Shown here: one piece after another, positions 23,201 to 31,198 of the stretch
How positions within the stretch are numbered: position 1 is the first letter of the stretch
Layout of the letters: every line of letters begins with the position of its first letter
Source: Candidatus Woesearchaeota archaeon
GTDB lineage: Archaea > Nanobdellota > Nanobdellia > Woesearchaeales > GW2011-AR4
NCBI GenBank assembly: GCA_018303625.1
Contig: JAGVXV010000003.1
Location: 1-57,082 of the forward strand
Reading direction: 5' to 3'
Length of the DNA stretch: 57,082 bases
Notes under the pieces: generated by a model
The model's input: only the letters and a program-made list of their open reading frames with translations
Databases searched by the model: none
What the model was told of the DNA's origin: nothing
Position numbers and translations under genes: made by a program

Positions 23201-24322
23201 ATCATCCCAATAATAGAAGTAACCATAAACAGTTATCTCTCCTGCTAAAACACCTTCTACTTCTATATCATCAATATACCACCCTTCATTCCTTACAGAA
23301 GAATCGGTGTGGAAATTCCATTCTATTGTGGCAGTGCTTCCAACATAACTGCTTAGATCTATTGTTTCTTTTGTCCAGGAAGTGACTGTAGTGTCATACC
23401 TTTCTACTTCAGCTCCATTCACTTTGAATTGTCCATAATCATATGGGCTTCCTTCTATTGTGGGCATGAGATGCCAGAACTCGACGGAGGCATTAATATA
23501 ATCAGTTAAATCTATTGTTTGCTTCATATAGGCATCCATATTATCATCATATCTATGTAATTGTGAGTTAGCGGTAGTTTTAGTAGCTGTAAGTGTTACG
23601 TCATCAACATATGCCCCTTCATAAGTATTACTATAGTCTGAATAGAAGTAGAATCCTATGCTGAATTGAGAGGTTAAATACTGAGATGGAATGCTCACGC
23701 TGTGATATCCCCATCCACTGCTGCCATCTAATTTATCTCCAATCAAATACCAATTAGTCCCACCATTTCCAGTAACTCGTACTTGGAGATAATCATAATT
23801 ACTTTCAGTTTCGTACCAAGCATAATATGTTAAAGTAGCTGAATCCCAATCGCTTGCATCTGTTAGATACTTCCTCACCATATAAGCTTGCATGTCATTA
23901 TCATAGCTTACACAGTCAGTTTGATCTCCAATATCAGCAGACCATGCACTCCAACTTCCCCAATGTGATTTACAGGATAAATCATCCCAATAGTCTTCGC
24001 CACTATTTGCGTTGGAATCTCCAACTAACCAATTGTCACCAGGAAAAGCACCCTCAACATCTTCTGTGAAAACCGTAATTGTTTCAGTTTGATATCCAAT
24101 ATCAGCAGACCATGCACTCCAACTTCCCAAATGAGCATTATAGGATGTATCATCCCAATAATCAGATCCATCATTGCTATTGCTATCACCAACGGTCCAA
24201 CTACCTGGAAATGCCCCTTCGAAATTTTCAGATAGTATCGTAGCACTTTGAACAGGGGACACAATCAATAAACTTATAAGAAGCATGTAAACGAGCAAGG
24301 AGTATCTTTTTAGATTTATCAT
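20240..24322 (-). CDS. Large secreted metalloprotease with Ig-like repeats
   Basis: A signal peptide (ends PVQSA) is followed by two copies of an EGAFPG-W-VGDSN-DYWDD unit, then MAM/jelly-roll-like domains with YVDDVTL and WYIDDIEV. Near residue 545 is VILHEYGHFI, an HExxH zinc motif, with a downstream ETAWIEGWPDFF that supplies the third ligand as in gluzincins. After that come two repeats with YRTQTFKIY and CTEYWDSGNHRWYC, two cadherin-like repeats (DEDTTPPDN) and an Ig-like repeat. The last 110 residues are a module shared with 28004-31198. It is a surface or secreted peptidase with unknown target. Confidence 0.8.
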   Translation of the reverse strand: MINLKRYSLLVYMLLISLLIVSPVQSATILSENFEGAFPGSWTVGDSNSNDGSDYWDDTSYNAHLGSWSAWSADIGYQTETITVFTEDVEGAFPGDNWLVGDSNANSGEDYWDDLSCKSHWGSWSAWSADIGDQTDCVSYDNDMQAYMVRKYLTDASDWDSATLTYYAWYETESNYDYLQVRVTGNGGTNWYLIGDKLDGSSGWGYHSVSIPSQYLTSQFSIGFYFYSDYSNTYEGAYVDDVTLTATKTTANSQLHRYDDNMDAYMKQTIDLTDYINASVEFWHLMPTIEGSPYDYGQFKVNGAEVERYDTTVTSWTKETIDLSSYVGSTATIEWNFHTDSSVRNEGWYIDDIEVEGVLAGEITVYGYFYYWDDDSASYQPVKYAAVELWDDDLFPLDDDLLKTGSTNSAGYYSLGPVSNWEGFLFGRQDIYVKVKAEASAVNVTDSNNNLYVAKTDPPVDDVPDGSYNMENKAVPDAHDGAYNILNTITQGYQYADIFDTAPSQVRAEWPDTDSDNFSGYSNNVVYIEGPSSSDPDEWDESVILHEYGHFITDNYADLNPPNVDYCHDPWEPPCSHSWTSHEDPETAWIEGWPDFFQSAVRDHFNYSDSDRYVETIWNVTLELPGLEGNPRGDDVEGAVASILWDIYDNNQDNFVNIAGTDTLWEDFNEIWAVSTTYNPPDPAPNNHPWNITQFWDGWFDPAFNYNELQKMNPIFWDRGVDMNNAPTVTSLDQTPTSLYRTQTFKIYAHYSDTETSESSLTSTIEYQRPANDGWNSCTEYWDSGNHRWYCDITTTINDNQLGTWDSRTKVNDSIEESGWTYNYNTVTVSNNNPAVVSLDKSTTSLYRTQSFTIYLHGSDTEDAESELTSTIQYQLPGNPGWNDCTEYWDSGNHRWYCTVTTTTADSQLGTWDISGMFTDTDGGTSAWTTQNDVIIVSNNQPSLSGVPDKNTDEDTTPPDNWIDLYSYASDTEDGDSFMTYAIISETNSSLIDCSIDSNRYVDCGTPAQDQYGYSDITVQVDDSDGGSNTDTFRVTVNSVNDAPVLTGIPDKSTDEDVTPPDNFIDLYTNASDIEDTDAQLTFSIDSQSNSSLISCTVVSDRYVDCGTPAQNQYGYSDVTVKVTDTGSLTDTDTFRMTVNPVNDPPNVTLVNPQNNNVSTTGNILFNCSATDDNNLANITLYHNISGIWSSNETKTLTGTVDYETFAINNIPNGNYIWNCLAYDNVSQSDWGNSNFTVTVNITTLLDQNKFFIKDNTGNNIAWFGDAGNIVLKGPLEQSSNFQRTSNFAFVIRNNANDVLIIENNGSMYIDGTLQENQATINSDINRNDFRIKNNGTLMINVNETGYVFLKGTLTENGNP
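20243..20580 (-). repeat. Shared C-terminal module, copy A (metalloprotease)
   Basis: This stretch encodes residues beginning FFIKDNTGNNIAWF and ending YVFLKGTLTENG. About four-fifths of its positions are identical by eye to the end of the PHP-domain protein (28007-28330), including VLIIENNGSMYIDGTL and SDINRNDFRIKNNG. It consists of short beta repeats. Because it ends two otherwise unrelated surface proteins, it is probably an anchoring, sorting or assembly module. Confidence 0.75.
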
Positions 24323-24403
24323 TCTTTTTGTCCCTCTTTTATAATCTTGAGGTGCTTATTTTCCTCAGACGGTTTCCAGCGGATCATTAAGGTACATCAC
24401 AGA

Positions 24404-25399
24404 TTACTTCCCCTGATTTAGGGGTAGATCGATTGTCGTTGCAATTGGTATCTCATAGTTTTTTTGTTGCTGTTGTTGTGGAGTAAGACTACTGACGGTG
24501 ATTTCACTACCTGATGCATTTATATACAAATAATTAGCCTGTTCGTAAGACTGCTTCCCAACACCTACCTTTATTTCCCAATACCCTTCTTTGACTACTT
24601 TAATAGTGGTGTCGAACTGTACCTTTTCTCCTTTAGCCACGGGACCTTCTATTTTTTTTATTAGATCTACCTCATCAACAATACCTTCAGGTAGCACTTT
24701 CCCTCCAGGTAGAACTATACCCTCAGGCAGCAACATCCCTATTACAAAGTCAGGACTATCTGAAGTGGGTGTTACAGTAACTCTAAGATTAACTGGATTG
24801 TTCAAATAAGGAGTTTCAGTGAGTTCAAGTTTAATGTCATAATCAAAGATTCTTTCTTTTCGTTTAGTAGGATCTGGGTAATCAAAAGGAAGTTGCCTTA
24901 CTTCCCCTGAATTTTCAGATACATTAATGTATAGAGAATCCCGATTTGTAAAATCCCCCCCCAGAGGATAGTAATTTATCACCTTCGCTTGAATTACCCC
25001 CATACCAGTTTCAGTTGCTTTTACCAAAGATTTGATTTGAACTTTCTCACCTGCAGATACCTCTCCATTAAAGGTTAAATTTCCGTTGACTAGAACAAAC
25101 CCTTCAGGTAAAAATATATTCATTGTTACATTTTTAGCATTGAAATCAAATTTAGAACTGAAAGTAAGCTCCACCACTTGACCCAATGATGGCACCCCGG
25201 ACATAGACAAATCTGCCGTAATGGGGGGTGATTGTTCACCTGATTGTGGTATCTTTTCTTTTGGTAGTGTGGTTATACTTTTTTTTGAGATTGGTGTTTG
25301 TGTTTCTTTTGCTACACATCCCACTCCAAAAATAACAACCAACAATAAACCAAATACTAAAAACCTGCATTCCCATTTTTTTAATTCATTTTTTTTCAT
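24404..25399 (-). CDS. Lipoprotein with two CARDB/DUF11-like beta domains
   Basis: The signal ends in the lipobox GVGC, followed by a Thr/Pro/Lys linker and two beta domains of about 110 residues. Each has the order LSMSGVPSLGQVVELTF / LTETPYLNNPVNLRVTV, then a strand with LPEG and a turn with GEKVQ. These look like Ig-fold surface domains. A Gln-rich tail follows. ATG 25399 is spaced from GAGG, while ATG 25414 overlaps the preceding stop. It is a paralogue of the next gene upstream, which has one such domain. Likely a cell-surface structural or binding lipoprotein. Confidence 0.7.
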   Translation of the reverse strand: MKKNELKKWECRFLVFGLLLVVIFGVGCVAKETQTPISKKSITTLPKEKIPQSGEQSPPITADLSMSGVPSLGQVVELTFSSKFDFNAKNVTMNIFLPEGFVLVNGNLTFNGEVSAGEKVQIKSLVKATETGMGVIQAKVINYYPLGGDFTNRDSLYINVSENSGEVRQLPFDYPDPTKRKERIFDYDIKLELTETPYLNNPVNLRVTVTPTSDSPDFVIGMLLPEGIVLPGGKVLPEGIVDEVDLIKKIEGPVAKGEKVQFDTTIKVVKEGYWEIKVGVGKQSYEQANYLYINASGSEITVSSLTPQQQQQKNYEIPIATTIDLPLNQGK

Positions 25400-25410
25400 T
25401 TTTATCAACC

Positions 25411-26052
25411 TCATTTATTTGTATCTATGTGTTGAGTGGGTGATGGAGTGGAAATATTTTCGTCTGATGTTTCATTTACTGATGGTGTAATAAGATTAGG
25501 AGGTAGTTGTGCGGTCATTGTCTTATTGGAGCGAGAATAAATTTGTAGTGGGGATTCACTGACACTTGCTGTTGTTTCAGATATATTGGTGAATAGTTTA
25601 TCTGTTTTTCCAAAGCCAAATTTCATACTTCTTGCAGACGCTTCAATAGTCCAATACCCCGTTTCAACTGATTTTACAGTTGCGTTTAATTGAAAAACCT
25701 CGTTTTTGGAAATATTACCTTTCCAAGACAAGTCTCCACTTACTAAGGAAAAGCCTGTAGGCAACTGAATGTCAACGACAGTATCGGGAGCATCAACAAG
25801 CGGCATTACAGTAAAAATTAAATCAACAGGCTGATTTAGTAAAGGTGTTCCAATCATAGACAAATTTACAATCATTGGAGCAGAGGGTTTGTCGCCTAAT
25901 GGTACTGGTGTCTCTTCTTGTTCTGGTAACGTCTTTTCAGGGACTTCTTTGGATGATACCTTCTCCACACACCCAAATTCAGAAATAACAACTAACAACA
26001 AACCAAATATCAAAATTACACTTTTCCAGTTTTTCAATTTAAGGTTATTCAT
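25411..26052 (-). CDS. Lipoprotein with one CARDB/DUF11-like domain, IS element at its 5' side
   Basis: The signal ends SEFGC (lipobox-like), followed by a Pro/Glu linker and one beta domain (LSMIGTPLLNQPVDLIFTV, LPTGFSLVSGDLSWKGNISKNEVFQL, TGYWTIEASARS). It is closely related to each domain of 24404-25399. The C-terminal part is Pro/Ser/Thr rich. The ATG at 26052 lacks a good ribosome site, and the left end of an IS200-like element lies within 20 bp upstream. Its original promoter has probably been displaced. An in-frame TTG at 26064 is inside or beside the element end. Confidence 0.65.
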   Translation of the reverse strand: MNNLKLKNWKSVILIFGLLLVVISEFGCVEKVSSKEVPEKTLPEQEETPVPLGDKPSAPMIVNLSMIGTPLLNQPVDLIFTVMPLVDAPDTVVDIQLPTGFSLVSGDLSWKGNISKNEVFQLNATVKSVETGYWTIEASARSMKFGFGKTDKLFTNISETTASVSESPLQIYSRSNKTMTAQLPPNLITPSVNETSDENISTPSPTQHIDTNK

Positions 26053-26072
26053 TTCCGTAGGCAAGGATACTC

Positions 26073-26088
26073 GCAGACTTTAGTCTGC
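26073..26088. repeat. Left-end hairpin of IS200-like element
   Basis: GCAGACT-TT-AGTCTGC is a perfect 7-bp stem. It matches the right-end hairpin in loop and inner stem and would be the transposase binding site. Confidence 0.65.
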
Positions 26089-26208
26089 AGATGAATTGCC
26101 TTGCTACCTCCATAAACTTTTTCTACCATTTTTATCATAAAGCAGGTGCGCAACGCACTCGGCGCACGCACCCACAAAACCCATTTAGCGTGAGCTGTAA
26201 AAAATTCG

Positions 26209-26226
26209 TTGCGCGGAGGCAACGAA
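26209..26226 (+). promoter_or_regulatory. Hairpin overlapping the tnpA ribosome site
   Basis: CGTTGC-GCGGAG-GCAACG is a perfect 6-bp stem just before the transposase ATG at 26228, and the ribosome site GGAGG lies in its loop and 3' arm. Folding would restrict translation, as known for IS200 transposase messages. Confidence 0.5.
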
Positions 26227-26227
26227 A

Positions 26228-26656
26228 ATGGAATATGTAAACATTGAATTGGAGCATTACAACCATAAGGTTGGCATAAACTTCTGGCATCTGACTTGGC
26301 AAACCAAGTACCGCTACAAGATGTTTGCCAAGTTTGAATATAAAAATCTTTGCGAAGCTTCAATTCGCAAAGCAGCTTCAAGGCATAACATCAAAATCCA
26401 TATCCTTAATGTTCTACCAGACCATTTACACACACTTGTTACATTGCCAAAAGGCATGGCTGATGAAAAAGCCATGCAGCTTTTGAAAGGCTGTTCTGCA
26501 TACAGCTTCTTCAAAAACCACCCTAAAGCCCGTCTTAGATATCCGCAAGGACATCTTTGGAGCAGAGGCGGTTCTGCCGTGACAGTTGGCTATAACCAAC
26601 TGAGCGATACCATTTTGTACATCTTAAACCAAGCTAAGCATCATGGTTTAGCTTGA
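26228..26656 (+). CDS. tnpA: IS200/IS605 family Y1 transposase TnpA
   Basis: A small HUH transposase that cuts and joins single-stranded DNA at element ends. It has NFWHLTWQTKYRYKMF at the start, the metal-binding DHLHTLVTLP (HUH, about residue 66), LLKGCSAYSFFK in the middle, and the catalytic Tyr in DTILYILNQAKHHG (about residue 131). Length (142) fits the family. The opposite-strand ORF over the same place is a shadow. The intact frame suggests recent activity. Confidence 0.9.
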   Translation: MEYVNIELEHYNHKVGINFWHLTWQTKYRYKMFAKFEYKNLCEASIRKAASRHNIKIHILNVLPDHLHTLVTLPKGMADEKAMQLLKGCSAYSFFKNHPKARLRYPQGHLWSRGGSAVTVGYNQLSDTILYILNQAKHHGLA

Positions 26657-26677
26657 AATTCCCGACGCGGGATACTG

Positions 26678-26691
26678 CGGACTTTAGTCCG
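26678..26691. repeat. Right-end hairpin of IS200-like element
   Basis: CGGACT-TT-AGTCCG is a perfect 6-bp stem with the same loop as the left-end hairpin. A second small hairpin, CCCG-ACG-CGGG, lies at 26661-26671. Confidence 0.65.
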
Positions 26692-26739
26692 TCAGAGGAG
26701 GTCATTTTTTCTCTATGCAAGCTTATTCGGACAATAACT

Positions 26740-26949
26740 TTATTCAGTACTATTTTTTTCAAGAGCACTTATAATTGCTTCTTTTATTTGCTCTTTTAAT
26801 TCTTCACTTTGATTTACAGACGTTTGATTCATCACTATATTTTGATTTCCTTGAACACTTCTTACTGTAACCTCTTTTTCAATTCTCTGTCCGACACACC
26901 CACTTATGAGTAAAATAACCATTAATATTATTACAGTTTTTATCAACAT
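26740..26949 (-). CDS. Small lipoprotein, 69 residues
   Basis: A hydrophobic start ends in the lipobox LISGC, followed by RIEKEVTVRSVQGNQNIVMNQTSVN and an acidic helix SEELKEQIKEAIISALE. The N-linked sequons (NQT, NQS) suit an archaeal surface protein. It starts nine bases after the stop of 26959-27969, so the two are co-transcribed. Function unknown. Confidence 0.6.
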   Translation of the reverse strand: MLIKTVIILMVILLISGCVGQRIEKEVTVRSVQGNQNIVMNQTSVNQSEELKEQIKEAIISALEKNSTE

Positions 26950-26958
26950 TTTAATTTA

Positions 26959-27969
26959 CTATTCCGATTTATTGGAAGGAGGATGCATTACCTGTAAGGA
27001 TTCGCCTGTGGGAGGTGTAACCACTATAGGTGTAACATATTCAGATTTATCACTTGTCTGGGTTTCTTTAGATTCCTCATCCTGAAAGGTGACATTTGAA
27101 AATGATGATACGTTTAGCTGTGATTTTTGAGATCCATCTCCTTCTTTGACCTTTGGGATAGGAAGTGATAGAGTTGCTTCGCTTTTTATTAAACCTAGCA
27201 TGTAAGCATCGGGAAGACCAACTGATCTGGAGATGTTCTGTATTTTATAAACTGGGCATAACCCAGTAGATTTACTATAGGTTAAATTACCTAGATTTTT
27301 CTTTAGGTAATAGATGTTCCTGCCAATGATTTCCTCATAGCACACATCAAGCACATACACGCTTATCTCTTCTATGATAGGTTCCCCTGCTTTGTCTTGA
27401 TTTATCACTTTATCTTCATTGTCCCTTATGGGAACGAATAGTTCTGTTTTGTTCCCTTTTTTGTAGTATTCTCCTGTCCAAGTTAATTGGGTTATATTTC
27501 TTCCAGTTTTATATTGAACTGGCACGATACTCATACTAGACTTTGGGATATCTATCTCTCCAGATTTTGTGAACACTAAATCCAACTCAAAGCTGCCAGA
27601 ACGACTCCAAAGCTCTCTTAATATAGGTAAATGTTCCAAGGTTCCATTGCTTCTTTCTTCTAAGAAATAATGGTATCTTGCGGTGCCTGCAAGAATTGCC
27701 TCGTCACCAAATTCAAAGTAAAATATTGGATCAGTCCATTCCGTTTCCGGAGCACCCAGCTTGTGAAGCCTTACTGCTCCAAATATGAAATATTCTGGAT
27801 ATCCACTGGGACCAATCATATAACCATCTATTACATAGACTACATCTATATTATTGAATTCAATTCCACTCATTTTCTCCGTAGAAAGGTCTTGACTAGA
27901 AACTAAACTAATAAACATAAATAATATTATAGTACACAAAAATATTATTTTTTTACACACATTAACCAA
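26959..27969 (-). CDS. Secreted protein of unknown function
   Basis: It has an N-terminal signal (FLCTIILFMFISLVSSQ) and a 300-residue beta-rich body with several N-x-S/T sequons. Three Cys are widely spaced (VLDVCYEEI, TGLCPVYK). The last 60 residues are Ser/Thr/Pro rich (TPIVVTPPTGESLQV), probably a stalk. I do not recognise a family. It lies between the PHP-domain protein and two lipoproteins and shares their low GC content, so it is probably part of the same surface assembly. Confidence 0.55.
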   Translation of the reverse strand: MVNVCKKIIFLCTIILFMFISLVSSQDLSTEKMSGIEFNNIDVVYVIDGYMIGPSGYPEYFIFGAVRLHKLGAPETEWTDPIFYFEFGDEAILAGTARYHYFLEERSNGTLEHLPILRELWSRSGSFELDLVFTKSGEIDIPKSSMSIVPVQYKTGRNITQLTWTGEYYKKGNKTELFVPIRDNEDKVINQDKAGEPIIEEISVYVLDVCYEEIIGRNIYYLKKNLGNLTYSKSTGLCPVYKIQNISRSVGLPDAYMLGLIKSEATLSLPIPKVKEGDGSQKSQLNVSSFSNVTFQDEESKETQTSDKSEYVTPIVVTPPTGESLQVMHPPSNKSE

Positions 27970-28003
27970 CCCCCCTTTATGCTATTCAGATATGAACTCC
28001 TAT

Positions 28004-31000
28004 TTAAACATTCTGCGTTAAAGTTCCTTTCAAAAATAAATAACCAGTTTCATTTACATTAATAACCAAATTTCCATTATTTTTAATTCTAAAATCATTT
28101 CTGTTTATATCAGAAGTTATTGTTGCTTGGTTTTCTGCTAAAGTTCCGTCAATATACATGCTGCCATTGTTTTCTATAATTAGAACATCTTTTTGATTGT
28201 TTCTTATCACAAAGGCAAAAGTAGATGTTCTTTGGAAGTTTGAGTTTTGCTCTAGAATTCCTTTTAGGACTAATTTTCCGGTAGTACTGAACCTAGCTAT
28301 ATTGTTTCCTGAACTATCTTTAATATAAAATGGCTTGCAGGAAGTATCAGAACTACAATCACTATCATCACAATCTAAATTACCATCATTATCATTGTCT
28401 ATACTATCGGCACATGTATTTTGACAGACAGAATAGCTATCTACACATATAGATGTACCCTCGCCACCTTCTGCTTTATCACAAGTAGGACTAGAACTTC
28501 CATAATCACAACCACCAGTGCCATCACAAAATCCCTGACTTGGAATTTTGTAATCTAAATTATTGTATGCATTATTTCCCCCAGATGAACCAGAGCATGC
28601 ATAATTAGAATTGCATAATGAAGATGTACCATAGAAACTGCAGCTTCCTAAGGCAGTTCCAGTGCAGCTAGAAGAATCAATAAAGGTACATGTACTACAA
28701 GAATATTGCGGCTGATCATTTGATTGAGTGCTGCAATCAACTGTGTTGGCATCTTTACAATTTCCAAAACCTTCACATCTATTTGAAGTTATATCTTGCT
28801 TATTGTAACAAGTCTCTGTTGCAGTGGGGCTTTCTGTGCCTGATTGAGCATAGTATCCTCCACACTCTATTACTCCGCAAGCAGTATCATCTAATGGAGT
28901 TCCTGAGCAGGTTCCCCCAGAACAGGTCATGCAAGTTCCACAGCTTTGGCCATTACAAACAGAATCAGCACAATCTGTTTGGCTATTGCAATTGTTGTCT
29001 TTACTATCACCGCAAATCTCAGGCCTTCCAGGATATATGTTAGGATCATTATCATCACAATCGGTTCCTAACGAACAATCTTGTCCGTAACCGTCTCCAT
29101 CATTGTCTGTGCAAGGCTTACAATACAATATCTCTACTGTTGCATCTCCAGCATTCTGCATGTACCATTCATCTTGAGCTGGTTCAGGCCACCAGGAATA
29201 AGCCATTAACCAATCTTTTTGTCTCCATAACTCATCCTTATACTGTTCAGTTACATCTAAATTATTAAATCCAATCTTACAATTTCCTGCTCCTTCGTCA
29301 ACTTTTTCATAATTGGATTTATCTGTAAGTTTCTCCTCATAATTTTCTGCGTCATCAAGGTTCTCCTCATTTTTTATATAAAAATAAAGATCTGTATTCT
29401 TGCAACTACTTGCTCCAAAATTATTATACCATTCTAAATCTACATCTACAATATCATTTTCCTTTGTTTCGTCTAGGTAATTATCGCAATCATTTATATC
29501 AAAACTTGCTGCATAACCAAAATCCTCATCACAGTCGTCTCTGCCGCATACCAATACGGGAGCTGAACTGCCTATATTATGTGCTTGTTTGGCAGTTATC
29601 TCTAACTCAACCATTGATGTTGGATCATGTTCACACTGCTCTAATGTCTCATCATCCCTACATTCCCATGGATTCCCACATGAAGTATCAAATACACATC
29701 TTGATTCTGTGTTGCAACTAGAAGGGTTGCAGCTTCTAGTTTGCAACATTTGGTTTGAGTCACAGCTGCCAGCACCACAACCAGCATCAACATAACTGCC
29801 GCATAAACATACACTTCCTCCACAATCTGAATCACTTCCATCCGTCAATAAATCACAATCATTGTCTTTTCCATCGCTGCATAACGTTTCAGCAGAGTTT
29901 GGATGTATTGTTGAATCAGCATCATTGCAATCACTAGCACTGCAAAAGCCGTCATTGTCTGCATCTGTCGTACTTATCTCTACCCAGACAGGATTTGTGT
30001 AAATTCGGTACTCATTATTGCTTCCACCAATGCATTCTGCTCGGTAATACGAATTTTGAGTGACAGAAGGATCCTCTCCGACAACTGTTGGAGGCTCTGG
30101 ACCAGTGCCAGATTTAGAGCCAAAATTAAAACCAGTTGGATCTTCACTTCCTTGATCTATTCTCCCTTTAAATACAACTAGATTACATGTATCTTGTACA
30201 TTACTATAATGAGGCCGAATGGTAACTTTATCACCTGAACAAACAGTAGCTGTCCCTCCTTGCATTGTATAGCCGGCTTGGTTTTGTCCTTTAGCTTCAA
30301 TCCAGACAAGGCCGTTGTTGGAGACTGTTACTTTGCCAGAGACTGTTACTTTGCCATTACTAAGAGCAGATTTTAGATTCGCCTGAGTCAAACTTCCATC
30401 TAGGTAAACACTATTATACACATATAATGGTATGACCTCATCATGAGAATCTGAACCACTATAAGCATAGACTTTTACATTGTTTTGTAAAAGATTAATC
30501 CAAGCGTTTAGAGAATCCTGATTATCTTCGCTCCAAACACCATTCCACACTTCAATACCTGTTTCGCCAGCAATTTCAAACATAGACTCAAAATCTATAA
30601 ATCTTCCTTCTGGTTGAGGATGATTAATAATTGAAATTCCATTTTCATTAGTGATGTTGTTAATACCTCCTTGATTTGTTGGGTTTGTGGGGCAGTGGCG
30701 ATTTCTCGGAGTCTGCTCTATAAAATTATCAATGCCATAAGCACCAATATGTGCCTCTCCTAGAGTACCTTCACAAGTATTAGAAAGTTCTAGGATTATT
30801 TCATTATCATTTAATCTATCTGAAACACTCAACTCTTCACCTACTAAGCAAGTAAAATCGGGATCATTATCTGCAGCACTGCAGTTTTGATTTACTATTT
30901 GAAATTCTGTTTCATTGATACAATATGAATGATCTGAAAATCCCAAAAAATCTAAATTAGCCTGTTCTGCTTCAACTGCTAGGTCCAAAACAGTTCTTCC

Positions 31001-31198
31001 GTTGTCATGCCCCTCCAAAATTCTTGGCAAGCAATCATCTTCAGGAGTATCAGAATTTCCGTCATATCCATGGTCTGTACTAAATCCAGTATGTTGATGA
31101 AGGCTGCCATAATACCATCCTGCGGCCAAAGCTTTTGTGGAGATTAAAATAATTAAAATAATCAAAAATATTACAAATAAATGATTGTTTAGTTTCAT
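28004..31198 (-). CDS. Secreted PHP-domain protein with MopE-like motifs
   Basis: After a signal (ends STKALAA) there is a PHP metal-hydrolase domain: GSLHQHTGFSTDHG, FLGFSDHSYC, CLVGEEL, GISIINHPQPEG and YAYSGSDSHD supply the usual ligands. It is followed by a beta domain, then two MopE-type calcium/copper-like motifs (DNDGFCSASDCNDAD; DGYGQDCSLGTDCDDND), a Cys-rich region and the shared C-terminal module. The start at 31198 overlaps the stop of the upstream gene (ATGA); the longer frame from 31261 is not supported. PHP domains usually hydrolyse phosphoesters, so this would be a surface hydrolase with unknown substrate. Confidence 0.8.
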   Translation of the reverse strand: MKLNNHLFVIFLIILIILISTKALAAGWYYGSLHQHTGFSTDHGYDGNSDTPEDDCLPRILEGHDNGRTVLDLAVEAEQANLDFLGFSDHSYCINETEFQIVNQNCSAADNDPDFTCLVGEELSVSDRLNDNEIILELSNTCEGTLGEAHIGAYGIDNFIEQTPRNRHCPTNPTNQGGINNITNENGISIINHPQPEGRFIDFESMFEIAGETGIEVWNGVWSEDNQDSLNAWINLLQNNVKVYAYSGSDSHDEVIPLYVYNSVYLDGSLTQANLKSALSNGKVTVSGKVTVSNNGLVWIEAKGQNQAGYTMQGGTATVCSGDKVTIRPHYSNVQDTCNLVVFKGRIDQGSEDPTGFNFGSKSGTGPEPPTVVGEDPSVTQNSYYRAECIGGSNNEYRIYTNPVWVEISTTDADNDGFCSASDCNDADSTIHPNSAETLCSDGKDNDCDLLTDGSDSDCGGSVCLCGSYVDAGCGAGSCDSNQMLQTRSCNPSSCNTESRCVFDTSCGNPWECRDDETLEQCEHDPTSMVELEITAKQAHNIGSSAPVLVCGRDDCDEDFGYAASFDINDCDNYLDETKENDIVDVDLEWYNNFGASSCKNTDLYFYIKNEENLDDAENYEEKLTDKSNYEKVDEGAGNCKIGFNNLDVTEQYKDELWRQKDWLMAYSWWPEPAQDEWYMQNAGDATVEILYCKPCTDNDGDGYGQDCSLGTDCDDNDPNIYPGRPEICGDSKDNNCNSQTDCADSVCNGQSCGTCMTCSGGTCSGTPLDDTACGVIECGGYYAQSGTESPTATETCYNKQDITSNRCEGFGNCKDANTVDCSTQSNDQPQYSCSTCTFIDSSSCTGTALGSCSFYGTSSLCNSNYACSGSSGGNNAYNNLDYKIPSQGFCDGTGGCDYGSSSPTCDKAEGGEGTSICVDSYSVCQNTCADSIDNDNDGNLDCDDSDCSSDTSCKPFYIKDSSGNNIARFSTTGKLVLKGILEQNSNFQRTSTFAFVIRNNQKDVLIIENNGSMYIDGTLAENQATITSDINRNDFRIKNNGNLVINVNETGYLFLKGTLTQNV
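28007..28330 (-). repeat. Shared C-terminal module, copy B (PHP protein)
   Basis: It encodes residues from FYIKDSSGNNIARF to YLFLKGTLTQN, closely matching copy A at 20243-20580. Both DNA and protein are similar, which indicates recent duplication or gene conversion between two surface genes. Confidence 0.75.

Larger units (their letters stand above)
26060..26700 (+). mobile_element. IS200-like insertion element (tnpA only)
   Basis: A Y1 transposase gene is bordered by similar subterminal hairpins, GCAGACT-TT-AGTCTGC at 26073-26088 and CGGACT-TT-AGTCCG at 26678-26691. Both are preceded by GGATACT. Single-strand hairpins in place of terminal inverted repeats are the mark of IS200/IS605 elements. 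No tnpB is present. The exact ends cannot be set without an empty site. It lies among minus-strand lipoprotein genes and has probably split one operon. Confidence 0.75.

Noticed and set aside
23854-24264. CRISPR-like or minisatellite repeats in the metalloprotease gene
   Set aside because: There are only two long diverged copies in the coding frame, which is a domain duplication and not an array.
26049-26381. Minus-strand ORF over the IS element
   Set aside because: It runs through the transposase gene and its leader in another frame and has no protein features.
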